Shown piece after piece: positions 8,299-16,641 of a DNA stretch of 45,282 bases. Source of the DNA: an uncultured bacterium (GTDB taxonomy: Bacteria; Acidobacteriota; Aminicenantia; Aminicenantales; CALLJL01). Both the position numbers and the translations under genes were made by a program. The first letter of the stretch is position 1. Each line of letters opens with the position of its first letter. Under the pieces are notes generated by a model. The model ran no database searches. It was not told where the DNA came from and saw only the letters and a list, made by a program, of their open reading frames with translations. The stretch is taken from positions 1-45,282 of the forward strand of contig CALLJL010000031.1 in the NCBI GenBank assembly GCA_938092135.1. Reading direction: 5' to 3'.

Positions 8299-9663
8299 AT
8301 GTCAGAAGAAAATTTTTCTGAATTAAACAAGCTTTCAGCAAGCTCGGTAAAGAGTCCACAAAAGGCTAAAGATTTGAACCAATGGAAGCTTACAGCTGTT
8401 ATTGGCCGGCCAATATTCCATAGCCGAAGCCCTCTGATTTTTAATCGCCTTTTTGATTTTTTAAAAATAAAAGCTCATTATATTAGGCTTGCTTCAACTT
8501 CTCTGGAAGAAGCTTTAGCAGTCCTGCAGGAATTAAACATTCCCTTTTTTAATGTCACTTCTCCCTACAAAGAGAAAATCATTAATCTTCTAGACGAAAT
8601 TAATCCTGAAGCTCAATTAATTGGCGCAGTTAATACAGTAATTAAAGAGGGGAAGAAATTAAAAGGGTTTAATACGGACTGGCAAGGTTTTCTTTGGTCC
8701 GTAAAAGATCATTGGCTTCACTTAAAAAAATATAAAATTTTAGTTTTAGGAGCTGGAGGAGCGGCTCGAGCGGTTCTTTATGCCTTAAACCGGATGGGCT
8801 GTCGCTTCGTTGTCTTAACCAATCGAACTCAAAGTAAAGGAAAAAGATTGGCTCATAGATTTGGTTATTCCTTCCTCCCTCTTCTATCAATTAAAAACAA
8901 TTTAAATCAATTTGACCTGGTTATCTCGTGTTTACCGAAAACAGCTGATTTACTCTCTTCCAGAGATCTTGCAGGATTAAATTTAATTGAAGCGGCCTAT
9001 GGCTCAGCTTCTAATTTGGCTTCCAAAGCAAGTGGCTTAGAATGGCTTCTTGGCCAGGCCATTGAAGCTTGCTCCATATTCACTCGGAAAAAAATAAGCT
9101 CAAAAAAGATAGAAGAAATCAGGCAAGTCCTGTTTGACCCTGAGCCGAAAAAAAGGAATATCGCCTTAATTGGTTTTATGGGTTGTGGCAAAAGTGAAGT
9201 GGGTCGCCTTTTGGCGGCTAAAATGCGCTGGAATTTTGTTGACACAGATGAATTGATTGAAAAAGAAATTGGCCAACCGATTAAAGATATTATCGAAAGG
9301 AGAGGCGAAGGAGAATTCAGAAAAATCGAAGCTACCATAATCCCTTCCCTTCTTTCTGAGGCGCAGCAGACCGTATTTGCTTTAGGTGGGGGATCGGTAA
9401 TTAGCGAACAGATAAGCCAGGCCTTAACCAAAACTTGCTATGTTGTCTGGCTATGGACCCCACTAGAAAATATTCTCTCAAGAATACCAATATTTACTCG
9501 ACCCCTTCTCCATCGGCAAATGACACCTGAAGATAGAAAAAATCTTTTTCTTAAAAGAATTCCTTTTTATTCGAAGTCAGCTGATTTATTGGTACCAAAT
9601 AAGGAAGGCCATCTTATTGAATGTGTGAGGTTAATTTATGACGAAATTAGTCCTGCCCTCTAA
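8299..9663 (+). CDS. aroE/aroK: Bifunctional shikimate dehydrogenase / shikimate kinase
   Basis: 454-residue fusion of two consecutive pathway enzymes. Residues about 28-280 are shikimate dehydrogenase: HSRSP substrate site at 41-45, catalytic Lys91 in NVTSPYKE, NTDWQG with Asp127, and the NADP-binding GAGGAARA at 151-158. Residues about 285-454 are shikimate kinase: Walker A GFMGCGKS at 292-299, DTDE, RRGEGEFR (shikimate-binding Arg), the GGG loop, and the LID region with TRPLL. A short linker (PEPKKRN) joins them. The N-terminal 27 residues are unrelated to AroE and look disordered. The fusion would pass shikimate straight on to shikimate-3-phosphate. All key residues are present in both halves. 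Confidence 0.95.
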   Translation: MSEENFSELNKLSASSVKSPQKAKDLNQWKLTAVIGRPIFHSRSPLIFNRLFDFLKIKAHYIRLASTSLEEALAVLQELNIPFFNVTSPYKEKIINLLDEINPEAQLIGAVNTVIKEGKKLKGFNTDWQGFLWSVKDHWLHLKKYKILVLGAGGAARAVLYALNRMGCRFVVLTNRTQSKGKRLAHRFGYSFLPLLSIKNNLNQFDLVISCLPKTADLLSSRDLAGLNLIEAAYGSASNLASKASGLEWLLGQAIEACSIFTRKKISSKKIEEIRQVLFDPEPKKRNIALIGFMGCGKSEVGRLLAAKMRWNFVDTDELIEKEIGQPIKDIIERRGEGEFRKIEATIIPSLLSEAQQTVFALGGGSVISEQISQALTKTCYVVWLWTPLENILSRIPIFTRPLLHRQMTPEDRKNLFLKRIPFYSKSADLLVPNKEGHLIECVRLIYDEISPAL

Positions 9664-10924
9664 AATAGAAGGTTCAATCCTTGCTCCACCTTCAAAAAGT
9701 CAGACTATCAGAGCTTTTGTCGCTTCCCTTTTGGCAAAGGGAGAAAGTGTAATTATCAATCCTTCTTTTTGTGCTGATGCGCTAAGTGCTCTCAGGGCAA
9801 TTAGCTTTCTTGGGGCCAGAATCGAAAAAGCAAGTTTATTTGATTCAACACTTCTTAAAATTGAAGGAGGCTTTCCTCAAAAAAATCCTATACCTTCAAC
9901 CGGAGCAGTTATTGCCTGCGGCGAATCTGCCCTGGCCCTGCGTTTATTGGCCGCCGTCGTTAGTTTACAACCAAATCCTGTTTGTTTGGAAGCTCAGGGT
10001 TCTTTAAATTTTCGTCCAGTCGATATGATCGAGATAGCGCTGAATCAATTAGGAGGAAAATGTTGGAGCCAATCAGGCTATCCTCCCCTTTGGATAAATG
10101 GGCAAATAAGGCCAGGCAGGTTAATTATGGAGGCTTCCCGAACCTCTCAACTTTTAAGTGGCCTTCTTTTTACTCTCCCCCTTCTTCCTGGTAGCTCTGA
10201 AATTTTGGCTATCAATCTAAAAAGCCAACCTTATATTGATCTTACCTTAGAAACTCTCAATTATTTTGGTCTTAGAATTTTAGTGGAAAATAAAGAGGGA
10301 AATTATCAATTTAAAATTAAAGGAAATCAGCAATATCAGCCAACTCAAATCAAAATCGAAGGAGATTGGTCAGGCGCAGCCTTTTTCATTGTAGCTGGCG
10401 CTTTGAGGGGAAAAATTGAAATTCTTGGTCTCAATCCTCATTCCCGCCAAGCTGATCGTAAAATTCTTGAAGTCCTCCAAATAGCTGGAGGAAAATTCAT
10501 TTGGCAAGGCGAAAAACTCATCGTTGAAAGCTCCAAGCTTTATGCCTTTGAATATGATGCCCAAGATTGTCCCGATCTTTTTCCACCTCTTTGTGTTTTG
10601 GCTCTTGGCTGTCATGGCCGGTCGACGATTCATGGAGCTGGCCGACTGAAAATTAAAGAAAGCGATCGCGCTTCTGCTTTGGTCAAAGAATTAACTCTTA
10701 TTGGAGCTAAAATTTATCAAGAGAGTGATTCATTAATTATTGAAGGCGGGAAACCTAAAGGAGGTTTCTTTAATGCCCACGGCGATCACCGCCTAGCTAT
10801 GGCTGGCGCTATAGCTGGTCTAATTTCCTCACAAGGTATAGTTATCCCTGGAAGTGAAGTTGTCAATAAATCCTTCCCTGACTTTTTTGAGCAACTCAAA
10901 ATTTGTGGAGGTAAGGTCATATGA
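9638..10924 (+). CDS. aroA: EPSP synthase (3-phosphoshikimate 1-carboxyvinyltransferase)
   Basis: 428 residues, normal length. Transfers enolpyruvyl from PEP to shikimate-3-phosphate. Motifs: N-terminal APPSKSQTIRAF (PEP/S3P binding Lys and Arg), ACGESALALRLLAA, EASRTSQLLSGLL, IKESDRASAL, GDHRLAMAGA and NKSFPDFF. The start lies 26 nt inside the shikimate kinase end with a GAGGT ribosome-binding site 7 nt upstream. The usual NAGTAxR loop reads CGESALALR, a variant seen among diverged bacterial enzymes; I cannot say from sequence whether this alters glyphosate sensitivity. Confidence 0.95.
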   Translation: MTKLVLPSKIEGSILAPPSKSQTIRAFVASLLAKGESVIINPSFCADALSALRAISFLGARIEKASLFDSTLLKIEGGFPQKNPIPSTGAVIACGESALALRLLAAVVSLQPNPVCLEAQGSLNFRPVDMIEIALNQLGGKCWSQSGYPPLWINGQIRPGRLIMEASRTSQLLSGLLFTLPLLPGSSEILAINLKSQPYIDLTLETLNYFGLRILVENKEGNYQFKIKGNQQYQPTQIKIEGDWSGAAFFIVAGALRGKIEILGLNPHSRQADRKILEVLQIAGGKFIWQGEKLIVESSKLYAFEYDAQDCPDLFPPLCVLALGCHGRSTIHGAGRLKIKESDRASALVKELTLIGAKIYQESDSLIIEGGKPKGGFFNAHGDHRLAMAGAIAGLISSQGIVIPGSEVVNKSFPDFFEQLKICGGKVI

Positions 10925-11940
10925 ACTACTTTGGCCATTCCTTTCGTTTATCAATTTTTGGAGAATCCCATGGCCCAAGTGTCGGCATTATTCTTGATGG
11001 AATTCCAGCTGGTTTGCCCCTTGATCCCCTTGATTTCAAAAAGGAGCTTGAGCGAAGGTGGCCAAAAATAAAAGGTATCAGTAAGCGACGGGAGCCTGAT
11101 CTTCCTGAAATTCAAAGTGGCCTTTTCGAGGGAAAAACTACAGGTTCTCCCTTAACAATACTTTTCTTTAATAAAAAAACAGACTCCTCTGCTTATGAAG
11201 ATTTACGCTATTTGCCACGGCCTGGACACGCTGATTTCGGAGCTTGGGTAAAATTTGGTGGATACAATGATTGGCGGGGAGGCGGCCATTTTTCTGGCCG
11301 GCTAACTGTTTGTTTAGTTGCCGCCGGCGTAATTGCCAAAAAAATTATCGCCCCAACTAAGGTTGAAGCTTGGATAGAAGAAATAGGCGGTTCTAAGCAA
11401 ATCGAAAGCGTGGTAAATAAGGCTATAAATAGTCAAGACTCACTCGGGGGAATCATTGCCTGCCGAGCTTTCCCTCTTTCGCCTGGCTTGGGCGAACCCT
11501 TTTTCGATTCACTGGAATCTCTCTTAGCTCACTTAATTTTTTCTATTCCAGGAATAAAGGGGCTTGAGTTTGGGAGCGGTTTTAAACTGAGTCGAATGTT
11601 AGGTAGCGAAGCTAACGATTTAATTATCAACAAGCAAGGAAAAACCTTGACTAATCATAATGGAGGAATAATAGGTGGCTTAAGTAATGGAAACGAACTT
11701 TTTTTAAGACTAGCTGTCAAGCCGACCCCAAGCATCAGGCGACCGCAAAAATTTATAGATTTGAGAACCGGTAAAACTAAATCAATAAGAATTAAAGGAA
11801 AACACGATATCTCTTTTGCCTTGAGACTTCCGGTGGTAATCGAAGCCGCTGTCGCTATCGTTTTGGCTGATTTGATGTTAAGAAGTCAGCGAATCTCTTT
11901 AATCTGGAAAAAACAGAAGCAATCAGCTTCCGAAGGCTAA
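10921..11940 (+). CDS. aroC: Chorismate synthase
   Basis: 339-residue FMN-dependent enzyme removing phosphate from EPSP to give chorismate. Signatures: GESHGPSVGIILDGIPAGLP at the N-terminus, GHADFGAWVKFGGYNDWRGGGHFSGRLT (catalytic His and flavin-binding), and the late SNGN..LRLAVKPTPSIRRPQ. Slightly shorter than the E. coli enzyme (about 360) but no motif is missing. It overlaps aroA by 4 nt (ATGA) and has GGAGGT 8 nt before ATG. Confidence 0.96.
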   Translation: MNYFGHSFRLSIFGESHGPSVGIILDGIPAGLPLDPLDFKKELERRWPKIKGISKRREPDLPEIQSGLFEGKTTGSPLTILFFNKKTDSSAYEDLRYLPRPGHADFGAWVKFGGYNDWRGGGHFSGRLTVCLVAAGVIAKKIIAPTKVEAWIEEIGGSKQIESVVNKAINSQDSLGGIIACRAFPLSPGLGEPFFDSLESLLAHLIFSIPGIKGLEFGSGFKLSRMLGSEANDLIINKQGKTLTNHNGGIIGGLSNGNELFLRLAVKPTPSIRRPQKFIDLRTGKTKSIRIKGKHDISFALRLPVVIEAAVAIVLADLMLRSQRISLIWKKQKQSASEG

Positions 11941-11987
11941 AAGGCTTTTAAATTAAGTTTTATGGCGAATATTCTCAAGAGGCTCGT

Positions 11988-12317
11988 TTGAAAATGAATA
12001 AGAATGATGTTTTCAATAATACTTCAATCAAGCCAAACAAAGCCAAGTTTAAATTGAAGAAAATCCGGAACCAAATTGACCGAATTGACAATAAAATTAT
12101 TGATCTGTTAGAAAAACGATTATCGTTAGCTCTAAAGACTTCTGCTTTTAAGACAAATCCTAAAGATAAAAAACGAGAAAGAGAAATAATAACCCGATTA
12201 ATTAATAGACGGAAAAAGAGGAATTATATTCGTCCTCTCTTGATTAAACAAATATATTCTCTCATTTTTCGAGAAAGCCTTAAATTGCAGAAAATTAAAA
12301 AGAAAAAACAAAGCTAA
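11988..12317 (+). CDS. Chorismate mutase, AroQ-type, monofunctional
   Basis: 109 residues, all-helical. Rearranges chorismate to prephenate. Residues about 22-100 match the AroQ fold: LKKIRNQIDRIDNKIIDLLEKRL with the N-terminal active-site Arg, KREREII and the last helix IYSLIFRESLKLQ. The N-terminal 20 residues are Lys/Asn-rich and not conserved. The start may be TTG 11988 (AAGAGG 5 nt upstream) or ATG 11994; the product differs by two residues. It lies 47 bp after aroC and 31 bp before tyrA, the same order as the fused chorismate mutase-TyrA of enterobacteria, but unfused here. No separate pheA is seen in the window. Confidence 0.85.
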   Translation: MKMNKNDVFNNTSIKPNKAKFKLKKIRNQIDRIDNKIIDLLEKRLSLALKTSAFKTNPKDKKREREIITRLINRRKKRNYIRPLLIKQIYSLIFRESLKLQKIKKKKQS

Positions 12318-12348
12318 TCATAGAAAAAATTCAAAAAGGAAAATAGCT

Positions 12349-13164
12349 ATGGCTTCTGGGAAAAAATTAGAGAAAATAGAAGGAATTAAAAAAATCGTCA
12401 TTCTTGGTGCGGGCAGGATGGGCTCCTGGCTAGCTAAAGAAATGACTTTCCTTGCCCAAGTGGCTGTTTTTGACCGAGATATCGAAAAAGCGAAGGCTTT
12501 GTCAGGGATTAAAGTTTTGGGTTCGATTAACGAAATTGAAAATTTTTGTCCTGATCTTTTAATTAATTCTGTCAATCTTCAGAATACTATTATCGCCTTT
12601 GAAGAAGTTCTTCCCTGGCTTCCTGCTCATTGCTTGCTGGCGGATATAGCTTCAGTCAAAGGTGAGTTACCTAAATATTATGAGCGTTGGCAAAGGCCGT
12701 TTGTTTCATCCCATCCCATGTTCGGACCTACTTTTGCTAATCTCCAACAACTATCTAGAGAAAATGCTATCCTAATTCGAGAGTCGGATGAAAAAGGAAA
12801 AAGATTTTTTCGCCAGTTTTACCAAAGATTGGGTCTTAATATCTATGAATATTCTTTCGAAGAACACGATAAGATTATTGCTTATTCTTTAACTGTACCC
12901 TTTACTTCCACGATGGTCTTTGCTGCTTGTTTGGAGACAACAGCGGTTCCTGGCACAACTTTTCGTAAACATTTAGAAATTGCCCAAGGGCTTTTAAATG
13001 AGGACGATTACCTCCTCGCCGAAATTCTCTTTAATCCGTTTTCTCTGCCTCAGCTTGAAAAGATAACCCAGCGGCTTGAGTTTTTGAAGCATATTATTCG
13101 CCAAAAAGATTATGAAGAAGCGATTAATTTCTTCAATCGCCTTCGAGTCAATATAAGGTCATAA
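12349..13164 (+). CDS. tyrA: Prephenate dehydrogenase
   Basis: 271 residues. Oxidatively decarboxylates prephenate to 4-hydroxyphenylpyruvate. The N-terminal Rossmann fold has VILGAGRMGSW at about 20-30, and ADIASVKGELP and SSHPMFGPTF follow. The C-terminal helical dimerisation half resembles the TyrA domain of the E. coli bifunctional enzyme more than the Gly-rich AroG/TyrC types (judged by eye). No ACT domain is visible. The ribosome-binding site AAGGA lies about 8 nt upstream. Last gene of the aro operon; a possible terminator follows at 13333-13389. Confidence 0.92.
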   Translation: MASGKKLEKIEGIKKIVILGAGRMGSWLAKEMTFLAQVAVFDRDIEKAKALSGIKVLGSINEIENFCPDLLINSVNLQNTIIAFEEVLPWLPAHCLLADIASVKGELPKYYERWQRPFVSSHPMFGPTFANLQQLSRENAILIRESDEKGKRFFRQFYQRLGLNIYEYSFEEHDKIIAYSLTVPFTSTMVFAACLETTAVPGTTFRKHLEIAQGLLNEDDYLLAEILFNPFSLPQLEKITQRLEFLKHIIRQKDYEEAINFFNRLRVNIRS

Positions 13165-13332
13165 AATATCAATTATTCTTCTATTAATCTTAATAAGTAA
13201 GAAAGAAAGGGAAAAAAATCTTAGCCCTAACTTTCTTAATCAATAGCTAAAAATATTTAATGGCTTATGAGGAATATTTAGAGTTCCTGACTGATACTAA
13301 TAAATATTTTTGTTTTTTAAAATTTAAAAGGG

Positions 13333-13389
13333 AGCAATCCTCTTCTTTCGACTAAAAATACGTATCTCTTCCCCCAAGATTGCTTTTTT
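13333..13389 (+). terminator. Possible terminator after tyrA
   Basis: AGCAATC (13333-13339) pairs with GATTGCT (13378-13384), which runs into T6. The loop is long (38 nt), so the hairpin is weak unless inner pairing helps. It lies between the converging tyrA and redoxin genes. Confidence 0.35.
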
Positions 13390-13428
13390 GTTTTACTTTA
13401 ATGCAGATAAAGTTTTCTTACAAAGAAA

Positions 13429-14064
13429 TTATTTATATTTTACCGTGCATCCATAAGGTTGGGTTAAAGCTGGGGTGACCTCTTTCCCATTAAGAAGAGC
13501 TTCTAAAGCTAAAGCAACATAATTTACCTTCTGATCTTTACTCTTTTGCCCACGGGGATCATCATCTAAAGCTCCATTGTAAACCAGCTTGCCCTCGGCA
13601 TTGATGATGAAAATATGGGGTGTCGTTTTCGCCCCATAAAGCCGGCCTACTTGACCCTCTGGATCCATAAGGTATTGGGTGTAGCTGGCTTGCCATTCAG
13701 CATATATCTCTTTTAATTTTTCTGGAGGAACGTAATCTTTGTGATCAGGATGAGTAGAATTAATCGTTAACCAAATTATTCCCTTTTCACTATATTTTTT
13801 CTGTAATTCAGGGATAATTTTATCGGTCTTGTACACGCGAACAACATAAGGACAATTTGGATTCGTCCACTCGAGAACAATAATTTTTCCTTTATAATCT
13901 GCAAGGGAATGGGGCTTGCCGTCAAGGCAATTCAATGTAAAATCGGGAGCAGCTGAGCCTATCTCGGGTGGATTTTCCTGGGACATCAGGACAAAAGGCC
14001 AAAGTAACAATAAACCCATAATCAATGAAAACCCCATAAGCTTCTTAATTGAACCACCAAACAT
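13429..14064 (-). CDS. Secreted redoxin-domain (AhpC/TSA-like) protein
   Basis: 211 residues. An N-terminal hydrophobic segment (about 9-27, LMGFSLIMGLLLLWPFVL, then SQE) is a signal peptide or lipid-less anchor. The mature part is a thioredoxin-fold redoxin: GSAAPDFTLNCLDGK, YKGKIIVLEWTNPNCPYVVRVY, TTPHIFIINAEGKLVYNGALDDDP. The active-site region has one Cys (NPNCPYV) where thioredoxins have CxxC. Single-Cys redoxins of this subgroup are common but their partner is unknown. It has an AGGAGG ribosome-binding site and follows the DsbD-domain gene by 39 bp on the same strand, suggesting that the two act together in periplasmic thiol chemistry (inference). Confidence 0.85.
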   Translation of the reverse strand: MFGGSIKKLMGFSLIMGLLLLWPFVLMSQENPPEIGSAAPDFTLNCLDGKPHSLADYKGKIIVLEWTNPNCPYVVRVYKTDKIIPELQKKYSEKGIIWLTINSTHPDHKDYVPPEKLKEIYAEWQASYTQYLMDPEGQVGRLYGAKTTPHIFIINAEGKLVYNGALDDDPRGQKSKDQKVNYVALALEALLNGKEVTPALTQPYGCTVKYK

Positions 14065-14103
14065 TCTTACCTCCTAATTTAAATATTTTCTCAGGATAAT
14101 CGA

Positions 14104-15018
14104 TTACTGGTTTAAGGGAAATTCTATAAAATAAGTTTTCTCTTGGCTTATTAATAAGCCTTTTATTGTCTCAATTTTTGCTTCGTTGCTTACGGGCTTC
14201 AAATATAATTCTATTAAACCATTCCTAAATCTTGTTTTTTCAGCGCCAATTATAAAATCATTTATTGGCAGCGGATAAAAATCAATTATCCGAGAAATAT
14301 CGGGTCCTCCAAGCTTCAAATATAAATGAATTTCACTTAGCGGATTCGACGGGTCAATCTTGATAACTCTTTTTTCTTTCAGAAAGATATTTATTTCTTC
14401 TGCAGGTTTGGGAAATTTATCTTTAAATCTATTCCAGATAGATTTGACTTTTTCCCTTTCCTCAAGATCAGTTAATGATAAGTTAAGTACCAATTCTTTT
14501 TCCCCGACTAGACAGCTCTCTCGACAGACCATCCAATTGACCTTGGCTTTAAAAATAACTGGACGATCGGCTGAGATTGAGAGATTTTTAGGCTTGGCGA
14601 TTCGACTGACGAGGAGCAGCTCCTCTTTATATCCATAAACAAGATAGCCTGAGCTAAGGAATTTTGAGGGAGCGGGAAAGTCAAGGCCTAATACCGTAAA
14701 GCCTGGGGGCAGATCCCACTCAATTTGAGGTGCCAGGCCGGCTTCCCCTGGATTCAACCAATAAAGATACCAGCCAGGTTCTAGCTCGAAATAGATTCCA
14801 ATATGAAGATAATCAGAATTTAAGTTATTCAAATTAAAAATCGCGACTTTAATTGGCGAATCTATTGTTTTTTTATTTAATTCAATAGAAGTATAATCTT
14901 GAAAGAATTCTTCTTTTATTCCCCTTTTTCCCCCACCAAAAGAGGCAACAAATATTGTCAGCGCCGCTAGGGAAAAAACAAGCAGCCTCGATTTTCCTTT
15001 TAAGAGCCTATCTATCAT
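14104..15018 (-). CDS. DsbD N-terminal-domain protein, periplasmic
   Basis: 304 residues with an N-terminal hydrophobic segment (LLVFSLAALTIFVASFGGG). Residues about 50-190 match the DsbD/ScsB-type N-terminal immunoglobulin-like domain: GWYLYWLNPGEAGLAPQIEW, GYLVYGYKEELLL and the paired cysteines WMVCRESCLVGE. The 8-TM electron-carrying domain and the C-terminal thioredoxin domain of full DsbD are absent, so this is a stand-alone alpha-like domain with a beta-rich C-terminal half I do not recognise. It precedes the secreted redoxin gene on the same strand and may pass electrons to it; a membrane reductant source must be encoded elsewhere. Confidence 0.8.
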   Translation of the reverse strand: MIDRLLKGKSRLLVFSLAALTIFVASFGGGKRGIKEEFFQDYTSIELNKKTIDSPIKVAIFNLNNLNSDYLHIGIYFELEPGWYLYWLNPGEAGLAPQIEWDLPPGFTVLGLDFPAPSKFLSSGYLVYGYKEELLLVSRIAKPKNLSISADRPVIFKAKVNWMVCRESCLVGEKELVLNLSLTDLEEREKVKSIWNRFKDKFPKPAEEINIFLKEKRVIKIDPSNPLSEIHLYLKLGGPDISRIIDFYPLPINDFIIGAEKTRFRNGLIELYLKPVSNEAKIETIKGLLISQEKTYFIEFPLNQ

Positions 15019-15357
15019 TTTTCCCTATCGATTTACTATAGATTAAATTAATATTTTGGTCAAATAATAGAAATTAGTCAACAGCATCACTAAATTTTTT
15101 TTGATAGCCAATTTTTTTAATTAATTTTTTCTTCCACCTTGCCCTGGTACTGCAGTCACGGCCTGCCATGCAATAAAAATTATATGGTTTAAAAAAGCCA
15201 AAAAAGCTACCTTTTAAAAAAAAGATATTTTAGCCATGGATTCCAGAGAATCGATTTTAATTGGTTTATAGGCTGAAAAAAGGTTAGGAATCCAACTTTT
15301 AGGTTTAAGCAAAGAAAATTTATTTATAGAGTGTTTTCATCTTAAAAAAAAATTGGG

Positions 15358-15630
15358 TATTCCTCTTGTTCCGGCCAAACTCACGCTGTCTTTGTCTTAG
15401 CTTCTGAACCCATTCTGGCTGATGCCTTAGCCACCGCTATAGTTAACGAGAACTAAGGCAAAAAACCTAAAAAATGGATAAACGATCAATAAATTTTTAG
15501 AAAGACAATCTTTGAAACTACTGTCGTCAAGACGGCCTTAATTGGCCTGGGGAGTGAGTTTCCTAAAGTTATTTAACTTCCTGGAGTTATTTTGGCGACA
15601 GGTCTTGATGAGCTGACTATCAGGCTTTAA
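15358..15630 (+). pseudogene. Short coding relic with in-frame stops
   Basis: The 820-bp region between 15019 and 15839 has no intact gene apart from the read-through tail of the TPR gene (15732-15839, minus). On the plus strand one frame reads sensibly across TAA stops (for example 15454-15456): SSCSGQTHAVFVLASEPI then LADALATAIVNEN*, later TVVKTALIGLGSEFPKVI* and LPGVILATGLDELTI*. The ADALATAI-x-N element recalls UPF0280/ApbE-like proteins, but the match is too short to name. Upstream text in another frame (KENLFIECFHLKKKLGIPL) suggests that the relic once started near 15230. Confidence 0.3.
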
Positions 15631-15839
15631 AAGTAATTAAACAAATTTTTATCAAGATCAAAGAATTTATCCTAATCAAAGAAATCCTAATGATTTCATT
15701 TCTAATGTCAATAAGGAATAAAAATAAGAAATTAACGAAGAAAGGCAGCAATTCTTGGGTCCTCCCGAAGGGACTCAAATTCCTTTTCTTGCCTAATTCT
15801 CTGCCAGTTTTGGAACCCAGCTTGTCTCGCCTTTTCCAG

Positions 15840-16544
15840 CTATTCAACTGTTTTTTCTACATTCCCTTTTTGAGCATAAATTTTAGCATAGGCAAAATAA
15901 ACTTCAGCCATATTAGTTTGAGAGGAGGGAATATCAAGGATTAAAGGCGGATTGTTTTCGAGATAAATAGGATTAATTTCTAAAGCTTGGACCAAATGCT
16001 TAGTCCCTTCTTCAATTTCTCCCCTGAGCAACGGCAAAGACCCAAGGCTAAAATGACCCGCCACTGAATTTGGTGAAAGCTCAATAGCTTTCTCTAAAAA
16101 TTTTTTCGCTTCATCAAAGCGGCGCCAGGCAAAATATAGGGCTCCGAGGTTAGTATAAGCTTCGGCAAAAGAAGAGTTAAGCTTCACCGACTCAAGAAAA
16201 TGTTCTTCAGCCATACGATAATTTTTCTGCCAAAAGTAAGACAGACCACAAAAATTATGGGCCCGGAAAGAATTTGGCTCAATTTTTAAAGCTCGAGACA
16301 AGCTCTCCACAGCCTTTTCATAATCCTTGAGAGCTAGAAAAGATTTCCCCTGATTAAAATAAAAATCAAAATTTTTTATTTCCTCAGCTACGGGCCCAGA
16401 AGATGGCTTTCTGATCTGAATACAGACAGCGGAAAAACAAGAAGATAAAATCAAAATTATTAAAATAAAAAATAATTTTCCATTGATTAAACTTTTTATC
16501 TCTTCCATAAAATCCCCCTCCAATATTTTATAACCTCTCTCCAA
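15840..16544 (-). CDS. TPR-repeat lipoprotein-like protein, cut by an amber codon
   Basis: 234 residues as read. A hydrophobic segment (FFILIILILSSCFSA) ends in a lipobox-like LSSC, suggesting an outer- or inner-membrane lipoprotein. At least three tetratricopeptide repeats follow (about 60-165): YEKAVESLSRALKIEPNS, AEEHFLESVKLNSSFAEAY, FDEAKKFLEKAIELSPNS. TPRs mediate protein contacts; the partner is unknown. The frame stops at TAG 15840-15842 but continues for 35 codons to TAA 15732-15734 with typical TPR-protein C-terminal text (LEKARQAGFQNWQRI..FESLREDPR). So the gene looks like a recent nonsense allele, or a read-through product. The true start may be ATG 16508 (MEEIKS), giving a shorter leader before the hydrophobic segment. 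It is divergent from the GWxTD gene. Confidence 0.78.
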   Translation of the reverse strand: MERGYKILEGDFMEEIKSLINGKLFFILIILILSSCFSAVCIQIRKPSSGPVAEEIKNFDFYFNQGKSFLALKDYEKAVESLSRALKIEPNSFRAHNFCGLSYFWQKNYRMAEEHFLESVKLNSSFAEAYTNLGALYFAWRRFDEAKKFLEKAIELSPNSVAGHFSLGSLPLLRGEIEEGTKHLVQALEINPIYLENNPPLILDIPSSQTNMAEVYFAYAKIYAQKGNVEKTVE

Positions 16545-16641
16545 AAAATCAAATTGATATTGGTCTTTTCTGTCTCTTTGCCTTTTATTTATGACTAATA
16601 TAAAATTAATCAGTAAAAGGCAAGAAGCTAATAACTAAAGA

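Noticed and set aside
8997..9431. 144-codon minus-strand ORF inside the aroE-aroK gene.
   Set aside because: Antisense shadow of a fusion whose motifs are fully conserved on the plus strand.
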